Shown: in pieces, positions 45,218 to 54,604 of the stretch
How positions within the stretch are numbered: the stretch's first letter is position 1
How the letters are laid out: each line of letters starts with the position of its first letter
Origin: Methanococcoides methylutens MM1
Lineage (GTDB): Archaea; Halobacteriota; Methanosarcinia; Methanosarcinales; Methanosarcinaceae
Assembly (NCBI RefSeq): GCF_000970325.1
Contig: NZ_CP009518.1
Coordinates: forward strand, 930,001 to 994,000
Reading direction: 5' to 3'
DNA length: 64,000 bases
Notes under the pieces: model-generated
What the model was told of the DNA's origin: nothing
Database searches by the model: none
What the model saw: the letters and a program-made list of their open reading frames with translations, nothing else
Position numbers and translations under genes: made by a program

Positions 45218-46680
45218 GTGAAAGGTCCGTAGGTATTGTTGGAACCAATTTTCATACGATAAAAGGTGATTTCCTTTTAGAAGGAGGGCAGACCCTGAAG
45301 GATATCAGGGTTGCCTACGAGACATATGGTAATCTGAACAAGGACAAAAGTAATGCTATCCTTGTCTGTCACGCACTGACAGGTGATGCACATGCTGCAG
45401 GCAGGCACAGTCCCGATGACCGCAAACCCGGATGGTGGGAAGATCTCATCGGACCGGGCAAGGCTCTGGATACTGACAGGTACTTCGTGATCTGTTCAAA
45501 TGTATTGGGTGGATGTATGGGGACCACAGGTCCTGCATCACTGAATCCGGATACAGGTAAACCATATGGAATCACTTTTCCAGTGATAACTATCGGTGAT
45601 ATGGTCAATGTACAGAAGAAGCTGATAGATCATCTCGGGATCAAGGTCCTTTTTGCCGTAGTAGGCGGTTCCATGGGCGGTATGCAGACCCTCCAGTGGA
45701 CGGTCGCTTATCCGGACATCGTCAGAAAAGCAGTTGTGATAGCTTCCACAGCGGTCTCATCACCTCAGCAGATAGCTTTCAATGAGGTTGGCAGGAATGC
45801 CATCGTTTCCGATCCCGACTGGAATGAAGGTGACTACTATTCCGATAAAGCTCCTATCCATGGGCTGGCCACAGCCAGAATGATAGCTCATATCACTTAT
45901 CTCAGTGATGATTCCATGCACGAGAAGTTCGGCAGGGAGTTGCAGCAGGGTGAGAACTTCAAATTCGATATGTCAAACGATTTCCAGGTCGAGAGCTACC
46001 TGAAATACCAGGGAGAAACATTTACCGAAAGGTTTGATGCCAATTCCTATCTCTATGTGACAAAAGCTGTGGATTATTTCGACCTTTCAAAGAATGGTTC
46101 CCTTGCAGAGGGTCTGAAGGATATTCAAGCGAAGATACTGTTGATATCCATAACATCGGACTGGCTTTACCCGCCATACCAGTCAAAGAAGGTAGTGGAA
46201 GCTCTGCTGTTCAATGATCATGATGTAAGCTACAGGGAGATCGAGTCCAGCTACGGGCATGATGCTTTCCTGCTTGAGAGTGGTCACATCAATTATGTGG
46301 TCCACAATTTCCTGACACACACATATGTTGGCGATGTCATGACCGAAGAAGTTGCCACCATCAGGGAAGGTGTGAGTATCGAAACCGCTGCACAGGTCAT
46401 GTTCGAGGAAGGACTGACACACCTGCCAGTTGTCAATGAAAAAGGATGTCTTGCAGGTATTGTTACATCCTGGGATATCTCAAAGGCTGTTGCGCTAAAA
46501 AGCTGCAATCTGGATGATATCATGACAAAGGAGGTTCTTGTTGCAATGCCTGATGAGCCGATTGTTGCAGGTGCAAAGCGCATGGAAAGACATAGCATTT
46601 CCGCTTTACCTGTGGTGGATGAGAAGAAGAGGCTCGTGGGAATTATCGATAGCGAGGATATTAACCGGCTGATCGGTTGA
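45214..46680 (+). CDS. metX: Homoserine O-acetyltransferase with C-terminal CBS domains
   Basis: 488-aa alpha/beta hydrolase fused to two CBS modules. It acetylates homoserine to feed MetY. The nucleophile elbow GGSMGGMQT gives the catalytic Ser; the Asp ([11 protein letters not shown]) and His ([10 protein letters not shown]) complete the triad. The CBS pair (about 370-488: [12 protein letters not shown]... and [12 protein letters not shown]...) usually binds adenosyl ligands, so feedback by SAM or energy charge is plausible. GTG start overlaps metY by GTGA. The convergent ppsA ends 112 bases away. Confidence 0.94.
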   Translation: MSERSVGIVGTNFHTIKGDFLLEGGQTLKDIRVAYETYGNLNKDKSNAILVCHALTGDAHAAGRHSPDDRKPGWWEDLIGPGKALDTDRYFVICSNVLGGCMGTTGPASLNPDTGKPYGITFPVITIGDMVNVQKKLIDHLGIKVLFAVVGGSMGGMQTLQWTVAYPDIVRKAVVIASTAVSSPQQIAFNEVGRNAIVSDPDWNEGDYYSDKAPIHGLATARMIAHITYLSDDSMHEKFGRELQQGENFKFDMSNDFQVESYLKYQGETFTERFDANSYLYVTKAVDYFDLSKNGSLAEGLKDIQAKILLISITSDWLYPPYQSKKVVEALLFNDHDVSYREIESSYGHDAFLLESGHINYVVHNFLTHTYVGDVMTEEVATIREGVSIETAAQVMFEEGLTHLPVVNEKGCLAGIVTSWDISKAVALKSCNLDDIMTKEVLVAMPDEPIVAGAKRMERHSISALPVVDEKKRLVGIIDSEDINRLIG

Positions 46681-46792
46681 TCCTTTGTTTCCTATTTTTG
46701 CTTTCTATCAATAGCTCAATCTTTGTTACTCATTTTCGTTCTATTAGAAGAATTCATAAAAAAAGAATGAATTGGGACAAACGATTCCCATT

Positions 46793-49198
46793 TCATCCCA
46801 TATTTTTTTCAGTTTCCAGAACCTTCATCGATATCTTCATCACAGAATCCGGATTCAACGAGATCGAGTCAATACCTTCTTTCACGAGGAATTCAGCAAA
46901 TTCGGGGAAATCACTGGGAGCCTGCCCACATATTCCGCTGTGTTTCCCATTTCTCTTTGCTCCCTGTACTGCCATGGAAACGATCTTCTTCACAGCTTCA
47001 TCCCTTTCATCAAAGGAGGAAGCCAGTATCTCCGAATCCCTGTCCACACCAAGGGTCAGCTGGGTGAGGTCATTGGAGCCTATGGAAAAGCCATCGAAGT
47101 ATTTGCTGAATTCATCTATCAGCAGGACATTGCTTGGTATCTCGCACATGACATACACCTGCAGGCCGTTCTCTCCTCTTTTCAGACCGTTCTTTTCCAT
47201 CTCTGCGATCACTTTTTCCGCTTCTTCCACACGCCTGCAGAAAGGTATCATGAGGATGAGGTTCGTCAGTCCCATCTCGTCCCTGACCTTCTTCATGGCT
47301 TTGCATTCAAGTGCGAATCCTTCGCGGTAGCGTTCATCATAATAGCGCGATGCTCCCCTAAAACCTATCATCGGGTTGCTTTCCTCGAACTCGAAGTACT
47401 CACCGCCGATCAGGCTGGCATACTCGTTAGACTTAAAGTCGCTCATGCGTACCACCACGGGTTTCGGATAGAATGAAGCTACAATGGTTGCCACTCCCTG
47501 GGAAAGTTTCTCCACGAAGTAGTCTTCCTTATTCTCATATCCGGAGGTGAGCTTTTCGATCTCCTTGAGAACACTTTCGTCCTCCACCTTTTCAGGATGT
47601 ACCAGTGCCATGGGATGAACTTTGATGTAGCTTGTGATGATGAACTCAAGTCGTGCAAGTCCTATGCCGTCGTTAGGTATCATTGAAAGGCCAAAGGCCT
47701 CTTCCGGATTCCCAAGGTTCATCATCATCTCGGTCTTCGTATCTCCAAGGTCCTTCAGGTCAACAGTTTCCACATGGAAAGGCAGTATCCCTTCATAGAC
47801 CCTGCCGATATCACCTTCAGCACAGCTCAATGTTACGTCCATGCCGTTCTTCAGATTTTCAGTTGCATCCTCTGCACCCACAACGGCCGGAACTCCAAGC
47901 TCACGGCTTACGATAGCTGCATGGCATGTTCTTCCGCCTTTGTTCGTGATGATGGCAGCAGCACGTTTCATTACAGGTTCCCAGTCAGGTGTTGTGGTAT
48001 CAGCTACCAGTATCTCTCCCTGTTTGAAAGATGGCAGTTTGGAGACATCATCGATCACATGCACCTTTCCGGCTGCGATCTTGTCACCCACACTCCTACC
48101 TTTTACAAGAACGTTAGATCGCTCGTCAAGGAAGTAGGTCTCAAGGACATCCTTCCTCTTCCTTGACTGTACGGTCTCAGGTCTTGCCTGTACAATGAAA
48201 AGCTCGCCGGTATTACCGTCCTTCGCCCATTCGATATCCATGGGCACAGCCTTGCCTTTCTTTATGGAATAATGGTCCTCGATGGTAGCAGCGTACTTCG
48301 CAAGCTGGAGGATCTCGTCATCGTTGATACAGAACTTCCTCCGCTCTGCAAGTGAGACTTCCACGTTGCGAGTAAGCACGCGTGAATCCCCGCGTCCGTA
48401 GATCATCTTAATGGCTTTGCTCCCCATCTTTTTCTTGATTATTGGTTTATAACCTTCTTTCAGGGTAGGTTTGAAGACGTAGAACTCATCAGGATTGACA
48501 ACACCCTGCACGACATTCTCACCCAGACCATAGGCTCCTGTGATGAAAACAACATCCTCGAATCCGGATTCGGTGTCGATCGTGAAGATCACGCCGCTGG
48601 ATGCAAGGTCTGAACGTACCATCTTCATAACGCCGATTGATAGTCCGACTTTGAAGTGGTCGAACTTGTGGTGCACACGGTAGGAGATCGCCCTGTCCGT
48701 GAAAAGAGAGGCAAAGCATCGGTTACATGCATCCTTCAGGGAGTGGTAGCCGTGGATATTCAGGTATGTTTCCTGCTGACCTGCAAATGAGGCATCCGGA
48801 AGGTCCTCTGCTGTTGCGGAACTACGAACTGCCACATCGGTCTCTGAACCGTATTCCTCGCTCAGTTTGTCGTAGGCTTCCTTTATTTCTTCCCAGAGGT
48901 CGTCCGGTATTCCTGCATCAAGGACTATGCTCCTTGCCTTCTTTCCTCTTTCTGCAAGGTCAGCAACATCCTTTGTATCCAGTCCTTCCAGTGTATCTTT
49001 AAGATCCTGTAGAACGCCTGCAGATTCCAGGACATGCCAGTAAGCTTCTGCTGTGATCGCGAATCCGTTTGGTATGCTAATATCCTTCTCTGTCAGTTCC
49101 CGGTACATCTCGCCAAGGGAGGCATTCTTACCTCCGACCAAAGGAATGTCTTCTATACTTATCTCTTTGAACCATCGAATGTATTTGCTATCTCCCAT
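46793..49198 (-). CDS. ppsA: Phosphoenolpyruvate synthase
   Basis: 801-aa enzyme making PEP from pyruvate and ATP for gluconeogenesis. Order of parts: N-terminal ATP-grasp domain (VGGKNASLGEMYREL, SSATAEDLPDASFAGQQE), central phosphohistidine domain with GGRTCHAAIVSRELGVPAVVGA, and C-terminal PEP-binding barrel with MIGFRGASRYY, MIPFCRRVEEA and GICGQAPSD. Full family length. In methanogens it leads from acetyl-CoA-derived pyruvate toward sugars, and so supports the glycogen genes at 21-32 kb. Single gene, convergent with metX. Confidence 0.97.
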   Translation of the reverse strand: MGDSKYIRWFKEISIEDIPLVGGKNASLGEMYRELTEKDISIPNGFAITAEAYWHVLESAGVLQDLKDTLEGLDTKDVADLAERGKKARSIVLDAGIPDDLWEEIKEAYDKLSEEYGSETDVAVRSSATAEDLPDASFAGQQETYLNIHGYHSLKDACNRCFASLFTDRAISYRVHHKFDHFKVGLSIGVMKMVRSDLASSGVIFTIDTESGFEDVVFITGAYGLGENVVQGVVNPDEFYVFKPTLKEGYKPIIKKKMGSKAIKMIYGRGDSRVLTRNVEVSLAERRKFCINDDEILQLAKYAATIEDHYSIKKGKAVPMDIEWAKDGNTGELFIVQARPETVQSRKRKDVLETYFLDERSNVLVKGRSVGDKIAAGKVHVIDDVSKLPSFKQGEILVADTTTPDWEPVMKRAAAIITNKGGRTCHAAIVSRELGVPAVVGAEDATENLKNGMDVTLSCAEGDIGRVYEGILPFHVETVDLKDLGDTKTEMMMNLGNPEEAFGLSMIPNDGIGLARLEFIITSYIKVHPMALVHPEKVEDESVLKEIEKLTSGYENKEDYFVEKLSQGVATIVASFYPKPVVVRMSDFKSNEYASLIGGEYFEFEESNPMIGFRGASRYYDERYREGFALECKAMKKVRDEMGLTNLILMIPFCRRVEEAEKVIAEMEKNGLKRGENGLQVYVMCEIPSNVLLIDEFSKYFDGFSIGSNDLTQLTLGVDRDSEILASSFDERDEAVKKIVSMAVQGAKRNGKHSGICGQAPSDFPEFAEFLVKEGIDSISLNPDSVMKISMKVLETEKNMG

Positions 49199-49348
49199 GA
49201 TTAGCCCCCGTTATTAGAATGAATTATTCTTTTAACTGTAAATAACATTGAAATTTAAGGGTATTAGACTTTTTGGGGAGTTGAGTGTGAGTTAGTGGTG
49301 TAGATGATGTATGATCAGAAATTTAGAATATAAAAAAGAGGGGGTCAT

Positions 49349-49375
49349 GGTACAAAAGCTGATTACCTTTGTACC
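49349..49375 (-). terminator. Terminator of the duplicated-domain gene
   Basis: GGTACAAA / TTTGTACC, perfect 8-bp arms over an 11-base loop, followed on the minus strand by CCCCCTCTTTTTTATA. Lies about 24 bases after the gene's stop. Confidence 0.6.
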
Positions 49376-49398
49376 TATGCAATAGCTTTGTAGTTATT

Positions 49399-50160
49399 TC
49401 ATTCTTCCAGAACCACGATCTTCAAAGTCCCACTCTGAGGTGGCAGACTTGCTGTTACCATTGGTCCGTAATAAGCCTCTACCTTTGTTCCCTCTGTAAG
49501 GTCCTCAATGGTAAGCTCGTTCCCGTTGCCGTCTGTGATGACCGTCTCCTGACCTGTTACAAGGAAGATGTCACATGGATAGCCTTCTCCGATATCGCTC
49601 TCATCCTGGTCAAGAAGCAGGACTGTGTTCTCACTCCAGATTTCGGTTCCGAGGATAGTTCCGATGGTCTTGACAGGCTGTAGTCCTGCTGGAACATCCT
49701 CCTCGAGTACGACAATGCTCACAGCACTGCTCTGTGGTGGCAGGCTTCTTGTTGTCATTGGTCCGTAGTGAGCTTCGATTCTTGTTCCCTCAGTAAGGTC
49801 TTCAAAAGTAAGCTCATTGCCGTTGCTATCTGTGATGGTTGTTTCCTCTCCGATCATCAGATAGATATCACATGGGTACCCTTCACCGATGTTGCTCTCA
49901 TCCTGATCAAGAAGCAGGACCTTTGTTCCATCCCATGAGTCGATACCTACAATTGTAGCGATTGTCTCTATTGGCTGCAGCATGTTGCTATCATCAGCAT
50001 TGTCATTGTCTTCCGGTGCGTTATCTGCATCCAGGCCGCCGTTGTCTATCAATATCTCTTCATTGATGTTGTCGCCAGAACTCAGGATAATAGCACCTGA
50101 GGCTATAGTGGAAAGTATGACCAGTATTATTAATGGAAGTGAAACATTTTTTGTGTTCAT
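49399..50160 (-). CDS. Secreted protein with two tandem 99-residue domains
   Basis: 253-aa protein with an N-terminal membrane anchor (residues 7-27), an acidic linker rich in N and D (30-58), then two closely similar domains of about 99 residues each. Matching pieces are VLLLDQDES-IGEGYPCDI, DLTEG-EA-YGPM and SLPPQS in both, and the DNA repeats at an offset of 297 bases. Small beta-rich domains with a single Cys each; they recall DUF3221-type secreted modules, but the family assignment is weak. A strong hairpin before the start covers its ribosome binding site. Its own TATA box (TATATAAG near 50214-50221) and terminator make it monocistronic. Confidence 0.75.
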   Translation of the reverse strand: MNTKNVSLPLIILVILSTIASGAIILSSGDNINEEILIDNGGLDADNAPEDNDNADDSNMLQPIETIATIVGIDSWDGTKVLLLDQDESNIGEGYPCDIYLMIGEETTITDSNGNELTFEDLTEGTRIEAHYGPMTTRSLPPQSSAVSIVVLEEDVPAGLQPVKTIGTILGTEIWSENTVLLLDQDESDIGEGYPCDIFLVTGQETVITDGNGNELTIEDLTEGTKVEAYYGPMVTASLPPQSGTLKIVVLEE

Positions 50161-50166
50161 AATATC

Positions 50167-50196
50167 ACCTGATGACTTTATTGTTTGTCATCAGGT
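50167..50196 (-). promoter_or_regulatory. Leader hairpin hiding the ribosome binding site
   Basis: ACCTGATGAC and GTCATCAGGT, perfect 10-bp arms over a ten-base A/T loop. On the minus-strand mRNA the 3' arm contains the AGGTGAT ribosome binding site, six bases before ATG 50160, so folding would block translation of the duplicated-domain protein. Confidence 0.6.
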
Positions 50197-50233
50197 CACA
50201 GTACGAATGAATCTTATATATTCATTACTTTAA

Positions 50234-50251
50234 CTACGAACAAATTCGTAG
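50234..50251. promoter_or_regulatory. Inverted repeat upstream of the TATA box
   Basis: CTACGAA-caaa-TTCGTAG, perfect 7-bp arms. Lies between the stop of the VWA gene and the TATA box of the duplicated-domain gene; could be an activator site or the 3' hairpin of the VWA operon. Confidence 0.4.
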
Positions 50252-50288
50252 TCTTCTGCATGCGTTTTTGTAAAAAAAGATGGCAGAA

Positions 50289-52736
50289 TTATTGCTCTGC
50301 CCTTTCCCTGTTAGCTGCCCTGATCTCCCTTATTCTTCTTACTGCTATCTCTGTGAGGAAGAGCAGTAATGCTGCAATAAGGAAGTACAGTTTCTGGCTG
50401 ACCGGCTGCTGAACACTTTTAAGTGAATTCGCTTTGGCATCTGTAAGCAGCAGTGCGAGGGCTTCTTTCTCGGTGTAGGTCTTACCACCGTTTGCCTTGA
50501 TGAGCACAGGAAGATCCTCATTCATGCCAACATCACGGTACTCGATGGCATAGTTCACAGCGATCGGATAGCCTGAAACATCATGCAGTCCAATGTTCTT
50601 AGGTTCGATTGTGGTCTCATAGGTGTTCTTTCCTGTGACTGCAAGCTCAAGTGTTTCTCCCTTGTACTTCAGTTTGGGAACACCTTCATCGTAGCGGGTG
50701 ATGTAGAGTGTTGCAGTGCTTCCGAACCATGTGTCATCTCCTTCCACAACAGTTCCTTCCTCTACCTGCGGGTTACCTATTGCCCAGTTCATGGTTGAGG
50801 ATATCAGCTTTGAATTGTTGCCGGAGTACATCTGTGAGCTCCATGTTGCCTGTCCACCTTTACCGTTGTCGGTTGTAATGGCTGCAACCCTGCCAAGTCC
50901 ATATCTCCATGTGGTGATGATCGGCTTACCTGTGGCGGTCACAACGATCCTGTCGGCACCTGCTTTTGGTGTGACATCATTGTAGCCGGTGATGTTGCCA
51001 TCAACTTCCAGGTTACGTGTGATGAAGTGGTTCGGGTTGTATTCGATAAGCGGGAATGATGTCATGATCGGTTCATCGTCCTCGGGCTCATCAGGGATGT
51101 CAAGGTCTTCGAACTCAAGGTTTGCACGTTCACCTTTCTGTACCGGGAAGTAAATTCCCTCCACGCTTTCCATGAGGTCTTCTGCATAGATGTTGCCGAA
51201 CTGGTCTCTCTGAGATGGTGCTGATGACTTTACATGGACATAGTAGAACTGTATATCTCCATCGCTGATCTCATCTGCGACAACAAGAGCTTCTTCATAG
51301 GACTGCTCTATACCACCATCTGAGATGATTATTATATCGAGCTCTCCGACTTCGTTCTCAAGCCATTCCTGTGCTATGAGAAGACCCTGGTCAAGGGATG
51401 TTTCGCTGGTGGATCCCGGTGTAAGTGCAGATATATCTTCTTCCAGTTTCAGGATATTGGCCTGGCTACCCAGGTAAACAAGTCCTCCTGAGACATCGAT
51501 ACCTTCGCTACCAAAGGCGATGACGCCTGCGTAGGCATCTCTCAGGTTCTCGTCCTCAAGCACGAAGATCGCATTTCCGAGGATATCAGAAAGGGACTCG
51601 TGGTGGAAAGTACTCTGGGACACATCCAGTACAAGGACAATGCTCCTGCCACCTTTCCAGTCAGTTGGCTTTGAGAGCACCGGAAGAAGATCTTCGAAGG
51701 AAGAGTTCAGGTAATTGCCCTGGTCAAAGGAGGTCTCTCCTCCAACAACAACAAGCCCGTTACCATCAGCTACGAATTCCTTCAGGAGCTCTACATCAGT
51801 TTCCGAGAGTGTCCTGATGTTCTGGTTGTCGAGGACTATTGCCTTCTTATCATCAATGTTTGTGAATTCATCTGTGTTGGATACAGAGTACAGGTTGTAC
51901 AGCACATTGCCAAGAGGTGCTGAACTATCGCTGGTCAGCATTTTGATATTTGGCTTTGGTACAACATAGATCGCCTTGTAGAACTGGTTGTTAATGCTAT
52001 CCTTATCGGATGTAAGTGGTGTAAGTGTGACGCTCAGCTCCTTTTCACCGAGCTTTTTGAATGTATAAGGTACACGTATGGTCCTTGTGCGTGCGCTTTG
52101 TGTAAATGTACCACTCCTGACAAGAGTATCGCCAGCATAAACCTCGAAACTGTATCGTATTTCTTCCTCTCCTGCCTGTGAAACAAGCACATCGAACTGG
52201 TTCTCGTTTCCAATAACCACTGTCTTGTCGCCCAGTATCTGCACGCTGATGTCGTTTTCTTCGAGTTCAGGTTCGACTGAATAAACGGTGGTCCCGACCT
52301 CCTCAGAGAACTGGAGCGCTTCTTCAAGGTCTTTTCCAAAATTGCTGTTACCGTCTGTTACCAGCACGATCTGATTATCGCCGCTGGAATATTGCTCAAC
52401 GGCATCCCCCAGGGAAGTGCTTTCCCCTGTGAGCCTTATCATTGTTGTCGGGGTATTTGCTGTAAGTGACTCATAGACATTATCACCTACTCCTTCCTTG
52501 AACAGCTGCATACTGCTGGTCTCATCGGAGATGATCACTATCTGGGGTGTATCATCACTGGTGACCTCGCTGACAAGTGAGAATGGGGATGCCAGTGCTA
52601 CAACGAGTAATGAAAGGACCACGATGCGTGAAAGTATCAGTGGCTTTCTTGCACCTTTTTTGATCAAATAGAGTCCACCGACGATGATCGGTAGGATAAG
52701 TAGCAGTACCAGTGGTTCTTCAAAAGTATACATCAT
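50289..52736 (-). CDS. Membrane protein with von Willebrand factor A domain and glutamine-amidotransferase-like fold
   Basis: 815-aa protein anchored by two N-terminal helices (about 10-50) and one C-terminal helix (about 775-800). Two ligand-binding regions are visible: an early VWA-like IIISDETSSMQLF segment and a second VLVLDVSQSTFHHESL MIDAS-like motif at about 365-380, with a GLVVVGGETSFDQG stretch between them that belongs to the amidotransferase-like fold of this family. Related to bacterial BatB/YegP-type aerotolerance membrane proteins. Last gene of the MoxR-DUF58-VWA operon, overlapping the preceding gene by four bases. Confidence 0.85.
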   Translation of the reverse strand: MMYTFEEPLVLLLILPIIVGGLYLIKKGARKPLILSRIVVLSLLVVALASPFSLVSEVTSDDTPQIVIISDETSSMQLFKEGVGDNVYESLTANTPTTMIRLTGESTSLGDAVEQYSSGDNQIVLVTDGNSNFGKDLEEALQFSEEVGTTVYSVEPELEENDISVQILGDKTVVIGNENQFDVLVSQAGEEEIRYSFEVYAGDTLVRSGTFTQSARTRTIRVPYTFKKLGEKELSVTLTPLTSDKDSINNQFYKAIYVVPKPNIKMLTSDSSAPLGNVLYNLYSVSNTDEFTNIDDKKAIVLDNQNIRTLSETDVELLKEFVADGNGLVVVGGETSFDQGNYLNSSFEDLLPVLSKPTDWKGGRSIVLVLDVSQSTFHHESLSDILGNAIFVLEDENLRDAYAGVIAFGSEGIDVSGGLVYLGSQANILKLEEDISALTPGSTSETSLDQGLLIAQEWLENEVGELDIIIISDGGIEQSYEEALVVADEISDGDIQFYYVHVKSSAPSQRDQFGNIYAEDLMESVEGIYFPVQKGERANLEFEDLDIPDEPEDDEPIMTSFPLIEYNPNHFITRNLEVDGNITGYNDVTPKAGADRIVVTATGKPIITTWRYGLGRVAAITTDNGKGGQATWSSQMYSGNNSKLISSTMNWAIGNPQVEEGTVVEGDDTWFGSTATLYITRYDEGVPKLKYKGETLELAVTGKNTYETTIEPKNIGLHDVSGYPIAVNYAIEYRDVGMNEDLPVLIKANGGKTYTEKEALALLLTDAKANSLKSVQQPVSQKLYFLIAALLLFLTEIAVRRIREIRAANRERAEQ

Positions 52737-54604
52737 AGCTCACCCCTGCTTCTGATTATAAGTATCTCAACGATCACCAGCAGCATGGCAAGTATGATGA
52801 GATAGATATCAATGTAATTCTTGGCAGTATAGGTGCTTTCCCTGACTATCTGGGAGCCATCCTGTGCTGTGGCACGTTCAAGTACACCGGATGCATCGAT
52901 GGTGGTGTCGGATTCCATGTCATCATAGAGGTTTACTGCGATGTCCTTTCCTGAAACCTCGTATATGCCGACTTCATCATAGAGCAGTCTGCTGGTTGTC
53001 ACGGTTGTTGAAGGTGTGGAAACGTCCATCTCACTTGGAAGTGCTGAAATTGCACCTGTCTGGAGGTTGTAGTCACCTATATCCCCCGCTCCGCCAAGCC
53101 ATGCGATCAACTTTGCCCAGAGGACTGGATATTCAGGAAGGTTGTGGAAATTGTTCCATGCATCTTCGCCAAGCTCATCGCTCAGGCCAAGATACATCAC
53201 CGTTCCATCACCCACGCTCCAGTAAGCAAGCATCGGGATCTCTGAATCGGTATTTACAAGTGAGACCGCATCTGCCCGGAGGGTAGCATTGAGATAAGTG
53301 TAGACTGCGATATCCTCGAACCTGACATCTTCTGTCAGCCTTGTGTCCTGCACAACCTTCAGTGTTTCCCCGTTGTTGCTTTCCATAGTCGCAATTGGTT
53401 TCACAGGAAGGATCTTGAGCAGGTCAAAGTTCGCAGCTGCCGGGTCAAGTGCAGAAGATGCGAGGAATAAAGCTTCTCCGCCGTTGTTTATAAATGTGTC
53501 AAGTGTAGCAACTTCTTCTGTTGTCAGTGCCCTTTGCTGTGTATCGATCACTATAAGCTTGTAGTCACTGAGGTCTGCAGGCACATTATTGGACTGGGTT
53601 GCCCTTATGTTCGGAAGTAATGAAAGTGAAACTGCAGCCGGTGAGTTCTTCACATCGGTTACAAGTAGCAATTCGTTCTGAATGTTCGAAGGGATGGATA
53701 TGTAAGCCGTGTTGTCGGTCATGAGGCTGTCATCCCTGGTTATCCTGAGTTGAGTAACTCCTGGTCCGAGATTTTCTACCTTGAACTGACTGGTCGAAAA
53801 TGGTCCCACGTCAAGTGTGATGCGTTTCTTTGTATCGCTTCCGGCAGCATCTATTTCAATATTGACGTTCTGTGTTGTTTCCATGTAGTTCTTGACAACA
53901 CAGTTGTAAGTGTAACTATTCTCCTCAGCCTCAAGCCAGCCCTGGATTATTCCCACATTATCAGTGGTTGTTCCTACCCTGACGAAACTAACCTTCATTC
54001 CATAGGATTCAGCAAGCCTCTTTGCAGCTACAGGGTCTTCTCCTTCCCAGTTGGTGAAATCCGAGATCACAATGATCCTGCCACCTTCGTTGGAGAGCAT
54101 CCGCATGGCGTTCGTTATGGAAGTTGAAAGGTCTGCTACGGTACCCTTTCCTGACATTCCGTCAAGTGCATCTTTCGTTGCTGAGGATCCGGCAGCTTCA
54201 AGGACGGTTACCGGAATGTTCTGTGCAAGAATTATGCTGTTCTTCTTGCTGACATAGGTCTTTGCGATATCCGTAGCACTATCAAACCTTCCGTCGGTGT
54301 TCATGCTCGCAGAAGCATCGATCACAAAGACAGTATGCTCACCGCTCAGGCTTTCCTCGGATGTGTAGAACGGACCCGCCACTGCAACGGATATCAGTAT
54401 AAGCACCAGTAACTGTGCAAGGAAGATGGGGTCCCGGATTAGCCTTCTAAGTGTGGCGAATCGTTTTTTCTTCTGTTCTGCCCGCATCAGGAACATCAGT
54501 GAAGGAATTTTGATCTGAAGGGGCTTTGGTCTTAACAGGTACAGTATGATGAGTGGGATAACACTTGCAAGAGCTGCAAGTCCAAGTGGATTGTCATAAG
54601 GCAT
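52733..54604 (-). CDS. BatA-type membrane protein with VWA domain
   Basis: 623-aa protein. The N-terminus (GLAALASVIPLIILYLLRPK) is the standard BatA membrane anchor with the LLRPKP ending, followed by a second helix (about 65-83), a VWA domain with MIDAS DASASMNTDGRF, and a C-terminal extracytoplasmic beta domain before a last helix (about 600-620). The stop overlaps the next gene start (ATGA) and its start overlaps the DUF58 stop by one base. Proposed role: part of a MoxR-dependent assembly or envelope-chaperone complex; no direct proof in archaea. Confidence 0.87.
   Translation of the reverse strand: MPYDNPLGLAALASVIPLIILYLLRPKPLQIKIPSLMFLMRAEQKKKRFATLRRLIRDPIFLAQLLVLILISVAVAGPFYTSEESLSGEHTVFVIDASASMNTDGRFDSATDIAKTYVSKKNSIILAQNIPVTVLEAAGSSATKDALDGMSGKGTVADLSTSITNAMRMLSNEGGRIIVISDFTNWEGEDPVAAKRLAESYGMKVSFVRVGTTTDNVGIIQGWLEAEENSYTYNCVVKNYMETTQNVNIEIDAAGSDTKKRITLDVGPFSTSQFKVENLGPGVTQLRITRDDSLMTDNTAYISIPSNIQNELLLVTDVKNSPAAVSLSLLPNIRATQSNNVPADLSDYKLIVIDTQQRALTTEEVATLDTFINNGGEALFLASSALDPAAANFDLLKILPVKPIATMESNNGETLKVVQDTRLTEDVRFEDIAVYTYLNATLRADAVSLVNTDSEIPMLAYWSVGDGTVMYLGLSDELGEDAWNNFHNLPEYPVLWAKLIAWLGGAGDIGDYNLQTGAISALPSEMDVSTPSTTVTTSRLLYDEVGIYEVSGKDIAVNLYDDMESDTTIDASGVLERATAQDGSQIVRESTYTAKNYIDIYLIILAMLLVIVEILIIRSRGEL

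Noticed and set aside
46677-47476. Long plus-strand frames over the end of the PEP synthase gene
   Set aside because: Antisense shadows of a full-length, clearly conserved ppsA; no ribosome binding site or recognisable domain.
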